DNA of 64,000 bases from Ornithinimicrobium ciconiae (lineage in GTDB: Bacteria > Actinomycetota > Actinomycetes > Actinomycetales > Dermatophilaceae). The stretch is taken from assembly GCF_007197575.1 (NCBI RefSeq), contig NZ_CP041616.1:3658001-3722000 (forward strand), written 5' to 3'. Shown here piece after piece: positions 60,076-64,000 of the stretch. The translations under genes and the position numbers were made by a program. Under the pieces are notes generated by a model that did no database searches, was not told where the DNA came from, and saw only the letters and a list, made by a program, of their open reading frames with translations. Positions within the stretch are counted from its first letter, which is position 1, and each line of letters begins with the position of its first letter.

Positions 60076-60815
60076 CACAGCACCGTCCGGAATCCGTCGA
60101 CCAGGCGAGTCTGGATCCACGTGGTCACGCCGTCCCAGACGCCGGTCACCATCAGCAGGCCGAGCAGGATCAGGGTCGCGCCGCCGATCGCCGACACGAT
60201 GCGGTGCCGGTCCCGCAGCCACCGGGAGAGTCGGCTCACCCAGCCCAGGCCCGCGGCCACCAGCAGGAAGGGCAGACCAAGCCCGATGCAATAGGCAATC
60301 GCGAGGACCGTCCCGCGAGCCACAGTGGCCTCATCAGGAGACATCGACGCGCCGAGAGTCTGGATGGCTGCCAGCGCCGGTCCGGTGCAGGCGGTGAACC
60401 CCAGGCCGAAGACCACACCGAGCAGAGGTGCTCCAGCGATCCCCGCGGCCGGACGCCAGCGCGGCCCGAAGCTGGCACCGGGGTTCAACAGCATGATCAG
60501 ACCGAGCGCGATAACCACCGCCCCACCGATGCGCAGCAACAGATCCTGGTGCTCCACCAGGGTCAGCGCCAGGCCCGAGACGACGACGCTCATCGTGATG
60601 AACACCGCGCTGAAGCCAGCGATGAACAGGGCGGTCCCCGCGAGCAACCGACCCCGGCCACCGTCCTCGGTGGCCTCAGTGGTCATCCCGCCGAGATAGC
60701 CGAGGAAACCGGGCACGAGCGGCAGCACGCACGGGGAGGCGAAGCTGACCAGGCCGGCGAGCGCGGCAACGGCGAGCGCCGCGAGCAGTGGTCCGCTGAA
60801 GACGAGCTCACTCAC
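60075..60815 (-). CDS. ccdA: Cytochrome c biogenesis thiol-electron carrier CcdA
   Basis: A 246-residue six-helix membrane protein that carries electrons from cytosolic thioredoxin across the membrane to keep apocytochrome Cys reduced. The two essential Cys are in SFASPCVLPLVPGFLGYL (Cys29) and GLGFTACTGPALAAI (Cys143). It lies between the ResA-like thioredoxin and resB, which is its expected path of electron flow. Confidence 0.94.
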   Translation of the reverse strand: MSELVFSGPLLAALAVAALAGLVSFASPCVLPLVPGFLGYLGGMTTEATEDGGRGRLLAGTALFIAGFSAVFITMSVVVSGLALTLVEHQDLLLRIGGAVVIALGLIMLLNPGASFGPRWRPAAGIAGAPLLGVVFGLGFTACTGPALAAIQTLGASMSPDEATVARGTVLAIAYCIGLGLPFLLVAAGLGWVSRLSRWLRDRHRIVSAIGGATLILLGLLMVTGVWDGVTTWIQTRLVDGFRTVL

Positions 60816-60854
60816 GCGAGTGCCATGGGGTCGCCGGGCTCGTGGGATCGACGG

Positions 60855-61475
60855 TCACTGCTCGAGCACATCCTCGACCAGGCCCTGCAGGGTCGCGTCG
60901 TCAACCTGTCCGGCGACCCGGGCAGCCAGCCTGCCCTCCTGGTCCAGCACCAGCGTGGTGGGCCGCGGGTTGGCCATCCCCTGCAGTTGCAGGAGCGTCT
61001 TGCCGCCGTCGTCGACGAGGGACTGGTAGGGCATGTCGTGACGCTGCTCAAAGGCCAGGGCCGCCGAGGCTGAGTCGCGATCATTGACGCCGATGAACTG
61101 GACGGGATCCCCACTCTCCTGGAAGTGGGCGTGGGCCGCCTTCAGGTCCGGGACCTCTTCCACACAGGGCCCGCACCAGGAGCCCCAGACATTGATGACC
61201 AGGACGTCGCCGAGCGCCGCCTGTGAGGACCAGGGCTCCAGCTCGACCTCGCCGCCTGCCGAGCCGGCCCCGACGATGGCCTGGCCGTTCAGCTCGATCA
61301 CCCGCGTCCGGTCCTCCGGGGCGAGCTGCTCGACGGTGCCGTCGCCGGAGACATAGCCCTTCTGGCTGCCGTCCCGCGCCTGACCGCTGACCGTGTTGCC
61401 GTCGTCACTGCACGCGCTCAGGAGCAGGGCCGCGGCGGCCAGCAGGATCGATCCGCGCCTCACCCGCCGCCTCAC
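60855..61475 (-). CDS. resA: ResA/TlpA-like thioredoxin lipoprotein
   Basis: A 206-residue lipoprotein with lipobox LLLSAC (Cys22) and an extracytoplasmic thioredoxin fold: VLVINVWGSWCGPCVEEVPD carries the CxxC site; VQFIGVNDRDSASAALAFEQ and NPRPTTLVLDQEGRLAARVA follow, including the cis-Pro loop. It should reduce apocytochrome c disulfides using electrons from CcdA. GTG 61475 overlaps the phosphatase stop as GTGA. It is 39 bp upstream of ccdA. Confidence 0.92.
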   Translation of the reverse strand: MRRRVRRGSILLAAAALLLSACSDDGNTVSGQARDGSQKGYVSGDGTVEQLAPEDRTRVIELNGQAIVGAGSAGGEVELEPWSSQAALGDVLVINVWGSWCGPCVEEVPDLKAAHAHFQESGDPVQFIGVNDRDSASAALAFEQRHDMPYQSLVDDGGKTLLQLQGMANPRPTTLVLDQEGRLAARVAGQVDDATLQGLVEDVLEQ

Positions 61476-62119
61476 GTGCCGGCTCCGGGGGCCGCGACAG
61501 CCAGCAGGGCGGCTGCGGGCTCGGCATAGTCCAGCGTGACCGGCTCGTCGCCGACATAGGTGATCGTGGTGACGGAGGCGAGTGTGCACTGCCGCTGGCG
61601 CGGGTTGTGCCAGAGCCGGCGACCCTCGATGCTGCGACGCAGCGTCTCGATCGGGAGCTGGTGACTGACCAGCACCGCCTCGTGGCCGCGTGCGGCGCGA
61701 CGGGCGGCCTCGACGGCCGCGTGCATCCGGGTGGCGATGTCGCGGTAGGCCTCACCCCAGGAGGGCGTTCTGGGGTTGCCCAGCCTGCGCAGGTGCTGCC
61801 ACTGGAGCAACTGCCTTGGGTCGGCCCCGACCGTCGTGCCCTCGAAGCTGTTGCCCGCCTCGATGAGACGCTCGTCCGATCCGACCTCCAGCCCCAGGGC
61901 CCGCCCGATCGGTGCCGCGGTCTGCTGGGCACGTTCCAGCGGAGAGGCCACCAGGTGCACGATGTCGCGACCGGTCATGAACTCGGCGACCTGCTCGGCC
62001 ATCTGCTCCCCGAGGGGCGACAACCGGTAGCCGGGCAGGCGCCCATAGAGGACCCGCCCGGGATTGTCGACCTCACCGTGGCGGACCACGTGGACGAGGG
62101 TGCGGGTGCCAGCGGTCAT
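61472..62119 (-). CDS. Histidine phosphatase superfamily protein (phosphoglycerate mutase-like)
   Basis: A 215-residue cytosolic phosphatase of the PhoE/GpmB-like group. The catalytic motif is LVHVVRHGEVDNPGRVLYGR and the second His lies in AVLVSHQLPIETLRR; ASPLERAQQTAAPIG is also conserved. Substrate is unknown. ATG 62119 follows GACAAT by 7 nt and is probably leaderless. It leads an operon with resA, ccdA, resB and ccsB, an arrangement common in actinobacteria without an obvious functional link. Confidence 0.92.
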   Translation of the reverse strand: MTAGTRTLVHVVRHGEVDNPGRVLYGRLPGYRLSPLGEQMAEQVAEFMTGRDIVHLVASPLERAQQTAAPIGRALGLEVGSDERLIEAGNSFEGTTVGADPRQLLQWQHLRRLGNPRTPSWGEAYRDIATRMHAAVEAARRAARGHEAVLVSHQLPIETLRRSIEGRRLWHNPRQRQCTLASVTTITYVGDEPVTLDYAEPAAALLAVAAPGAGT

Positions 62120-62163
62120 GGCGGCAATTGTCCCATGCATCCCTGGGTGGGAACCTCAGCCCC

Positions 62164-63480
62164 TCAGCCGATGTCGGCGACCGCCCCCGGCAGGGCGCTG
62201 AGCACCGTCTCGACGGCCTCGTCGTCCATCGCCGCCGACACAAACCACGTCTCAAAGGCACTGGGCGGCAGGTGGACGCCGCGACGCAGCATGCCGTGAA
62301 AGAAGCGACCGAAGGCAGCCGTGTCCTGCGCCTGGGAGTCGGCATAGTTGCGGACCTGCCCGTCCCGGAAGAACACGCTGAACATCGATCCCGCCCACTG
62401 GATGCGGTGCGCCACCCCGGCCCGGGTGAACTCGTCGGTGACGGCACCGGCGATGGTGCGGGACACCTCGTCGAGTCGGGCATAGACCTCGGGCGTGCAC
62501 AGTCGCAGCGTGGTCAGGCCCGCGGCACTGGCGACCGGATTGCCCGACAGCGTGCCGGCCTGATAGACCGGTCCCTCCGGGGCCAGCTGGGCCATCAGGT
62601 CGGCCCGCCCCCCGAAGGCGGCCGTGGGGAAGCCCCCGCCCATCACCTTGCCGAAGGTGAACAGATCGGGTGCGCCCGCGGCATACGGCCCCTCGAGCCC
62701 GAACCATCCCGCGACGCTGCACCGGAAGCCGGTCATCACCTCGTCCGAGATCAGCAACGCGCCGTGCGCGGCGGTCACCTGGCGCAGCGCCTCGGTGAAG
62801 CCTGGCTCGGGCGGGACCACGCCCATGTTGCCGGGGCAGGCCTCGGTGATGACGGCAGCGATCTGCCCGCCTCGCTCGGCGAAGGCCGCCTCCAGGGCGG
62901 GCACGTCGTTGTAGGGCAGCACGATGGTCTCGGCCGCGCTGCTGGCCGGCACCCCGGCGGAGTCGGGCAGCGCAAAGGTGGCCAGTCCCGAGCCAGCAGC
63001 AGCCAGGAGGGAGTCCACGTGGCCGTGATAGCAGCCGGCGAACTTGACGATGACGCTGCGCCCGGTGGCCCCCCGGGCCAGACGGATCGCGCTCATCGTG
63101 GCCTCGGTGCCCGAGTTGACCAGGCGCACCTGCTCCACCGGGGCGACCCGGGCGACGATCTCCTCGGCCAGGGCCACTTCGTGCTCGCTAGGGGTGCCAA
63201 AACTGAAGCCGTCAGCCGCGGTCGTCCGGACCGCCTCGAGCACCTCCGGATGGGCGTGGCCCAGGATCATCGGCCCCCAACTGCAGACCAGGTCCACATA
63301 GCGGCGTCCGTCGACGTCGGTCAACCAGGGGCCGCTCGCCGAGCGCATGAACCGGGGGGTCCCGCCCACCGAGCGGAACGCCCGCACCGGGGAGTTGACT
63401 CCCCCGGGGATGACGTCGCGAGCACGCCGCAGCAGGCTTGCCGACTCGGCAGCCTCGTCGGGATAGGGGATGTTCAGCAC
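62164..63480 (-). CDS. hemL: Glutamate-1-semialdehyde 2,1-aminomutase
   Basis: A 438-residue PLP enzyme that makes 5-aminolevulinate in the C5 haem pathway. Marks are [50 protein letters not shown] and the PLP lysine in [22 protein letters not shown] 63480 overlaps the MarR stop by seven bases. Haem supply beside cytochrome c maturation genes is consistent with one respiratory theme. No other hem genes are in the window. Confidence 0.95.
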   Translation of the reverse strand: MLNIPYPDEAAESASLLRRARDVIPGGVNSPVRAFRSVGGTPRFMRSASGPWLTDVDGRRYVDLVCSWGPMILGHAHPEVLEAVRTTAADGFSFGTPSEHEVALAEEIVARVAPVEQVRLVNSGTEATMSAIRLARGATGRSVIVKFAGCYHGHVDSLLAAAGSGLATFALPDSAGVPASSAAETIVLPYNDVPALEAAFAERGGQIAAVITEACPGNMGVVPPEPGFTEALRQVTAAHGALLISDEVMTGFRCSVAGWFGLEGPYAAGAPDLFTFGKVMGGGFPTAAFGGRADLMAQLAPEGPVYQAGTLSGNPVASAAGLTTLRLCTPEVYARLDEVSRTIAGAVTDEFTRAGVAHRIQWAGSMFSVFFRDGQVRNYADSQAQDTAAFGRFFHGMLRRGVHLPPSAFETWFVSAAMDDEAVETVLSALPGAVADIG

Positions 63481-64000
63481 TCTTCCTCCGAGACGTCGTA
63501 GGCCTCCACGATCCGGGCCATCGCCCGGCCGAGCGCGGCGAACTCGTCGGGGTCCAGCCGGTCGATCAGCACCCGGCGGACATCACGCACGTGCACCGCG
63601 GACAGCTCCTTGAGGACCTCCCAGCCCTTGGGCGCCAGGATGAGTTCGACGCCACGACGGTCCTCGCGGACCGCACGGCGCTCCACCCAGCCGAGCTTCT
63701 CGAGACGGGTGGCGGTGTGGGTCAGGCGGCTGCGGGACTGCACGACGCGCTGGGCCAGGGCGGACATCCGCAGCCTGCCGCCGGGCGCCTCCGAGAGCAT
63801 GGACAGGATCTCGTACTCCGTCAGCCGGGTGCCGTGCTCGGTGAGGCCCTCGTCCAGGGCCACCGTGATCAACCGGGAGGCGCGCAGATAGGCACGCCAG
63901 GCGCCCTGCTCCTGCGCGCTGAGCCACCGCACGTCCTCCCCGACGTCGGCAGGGTCCTGACCGGGCGCCGTGGGAGCGCGGCCCGGATCCCCGGGGATGC
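63474..64000 (-). CDS. MarR-family regulator (5' end may lie outside window)
   Basis: The visible frame encodes a winged-helix MarR protein: [58 protein letters not shown] and the wing [24 protein letters not shown] at 63932 ([12 protein letters not shown]) gives 152 residues, a normal size. The frame also stays open to the right edge with Pro/Gly/Asp-rich sequence, so the true start may be further upstream. It overlaps hemL by seven bases and is read with it; whether it regulates hemL is unknown. Confidence 0.88.
   Translation of the reverse strand, partial: IPGDPGRAPTAPGQDPADVGEDVRWLSAQEQGAWRAYLRASRLITVALDEGLTEHGTRLTEYEILSMLSEAPGGRLRMSALAQRVVQSRSRLTHTATRLEKLGWVERRAVREDRRGVELILAPKGWEVLKELSAVHVRDVRRVLIDRLDPDEFAALGRAMARIVEAYDVSEEEC

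Overview
The window is high-GC DNA from an actinobacterium. Gene content and order fit the Micrococcales, probably an Intrasporangiaceae or Ornithinimicrobium-like organism; that placement is inference, not a search result. Support comes from split menaquinone genes beside a system II cytochrome c biogenesis operon, actinobacterial families (DUF2530, DUF3027, DUF3105, DUF4229), a DtxR/IdeR regulator with every metal ligand, a GlnR-like box before amtB, a c-di-AMP riboswitch before an NlpC/P60 gene, and many starts 6-8 nt after a TANNNT box, as expected for leaderless mRNAs.

Layout. 1-7.6 kb: moaC (cut by the window edge), moeA and galU on the minus strand, then 5-formyl-THF cyclo-ligase, a penicillin acylase-type Ntn hydrolase, an FmdB zinc ribbon, a SAF-domain protein and mscL. 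7.7-11.7 kb: a large degenerate helicase/nuclease-like ATPase with a small partner, ending next to tRNA-Arg(CCU). 11.7-25.9 kb looks like accessory DNA. It starts at the tRNA, holds frame-broken genes (a Schlafen/AlbA_2 gene and partner, a DUF2891 remnant with a 20-G tract), an MFS gene, then an intact uptake/catabolic block: TctABC, a DcuS/CitA-type kinase, a PEP-mutase/isocitrate-lyase-type enzyme, a CaiB CoA-transferase, a fused carboxyltransferase and a CitB-type regulator. A truncated hydrolase and a nested inverted repeat lie at its right edge.

25.9-33.6 kb: YhaN/YhaO-type SMC-like ATPase and nuclease, two CNNM/CBS membrane proteins preceded by a 36-codon leader ORF, and an NlpC/P60 hydrolase under a c-di-AMP riboswitch. 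34-46.6 kb: DtxR regulator, DUF3105 and DUF305 proteins, pdxH, a GPH symporter, gamma-glutamyltransferase, a 28-residue membrane peptide coupled to an MFS exporter and its MarR regulator, an AzgA-type purine permease sharing an 18-bp divergent promoter region with a DUF2530 gene, DUF3027, a cold-shock protein, tandem repeats and a DUF1801 protein.

46.8-64 kb: ABC exporter with a divergent MarR gene, amtB with a GlnR-like box, then menC, menB, menE and menA with interspersed small genes, followed by DUF4229, ccsB, resB, ccdA and resA, a histidine phosphatase, hemL and a MarR gene running off the end. This last block brings together menaquinone synthesis, haem precursor synthesis and cytochrome c maturation, all needed for the respiratory chain.

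The most notable points are the catabolic block enclosed by its split two-component system, the cluster of single-base frame breaks around the G20 tract, and several small coupled or leaderless ORFs. No wholly new machine can be demonstrated from sequence alone.
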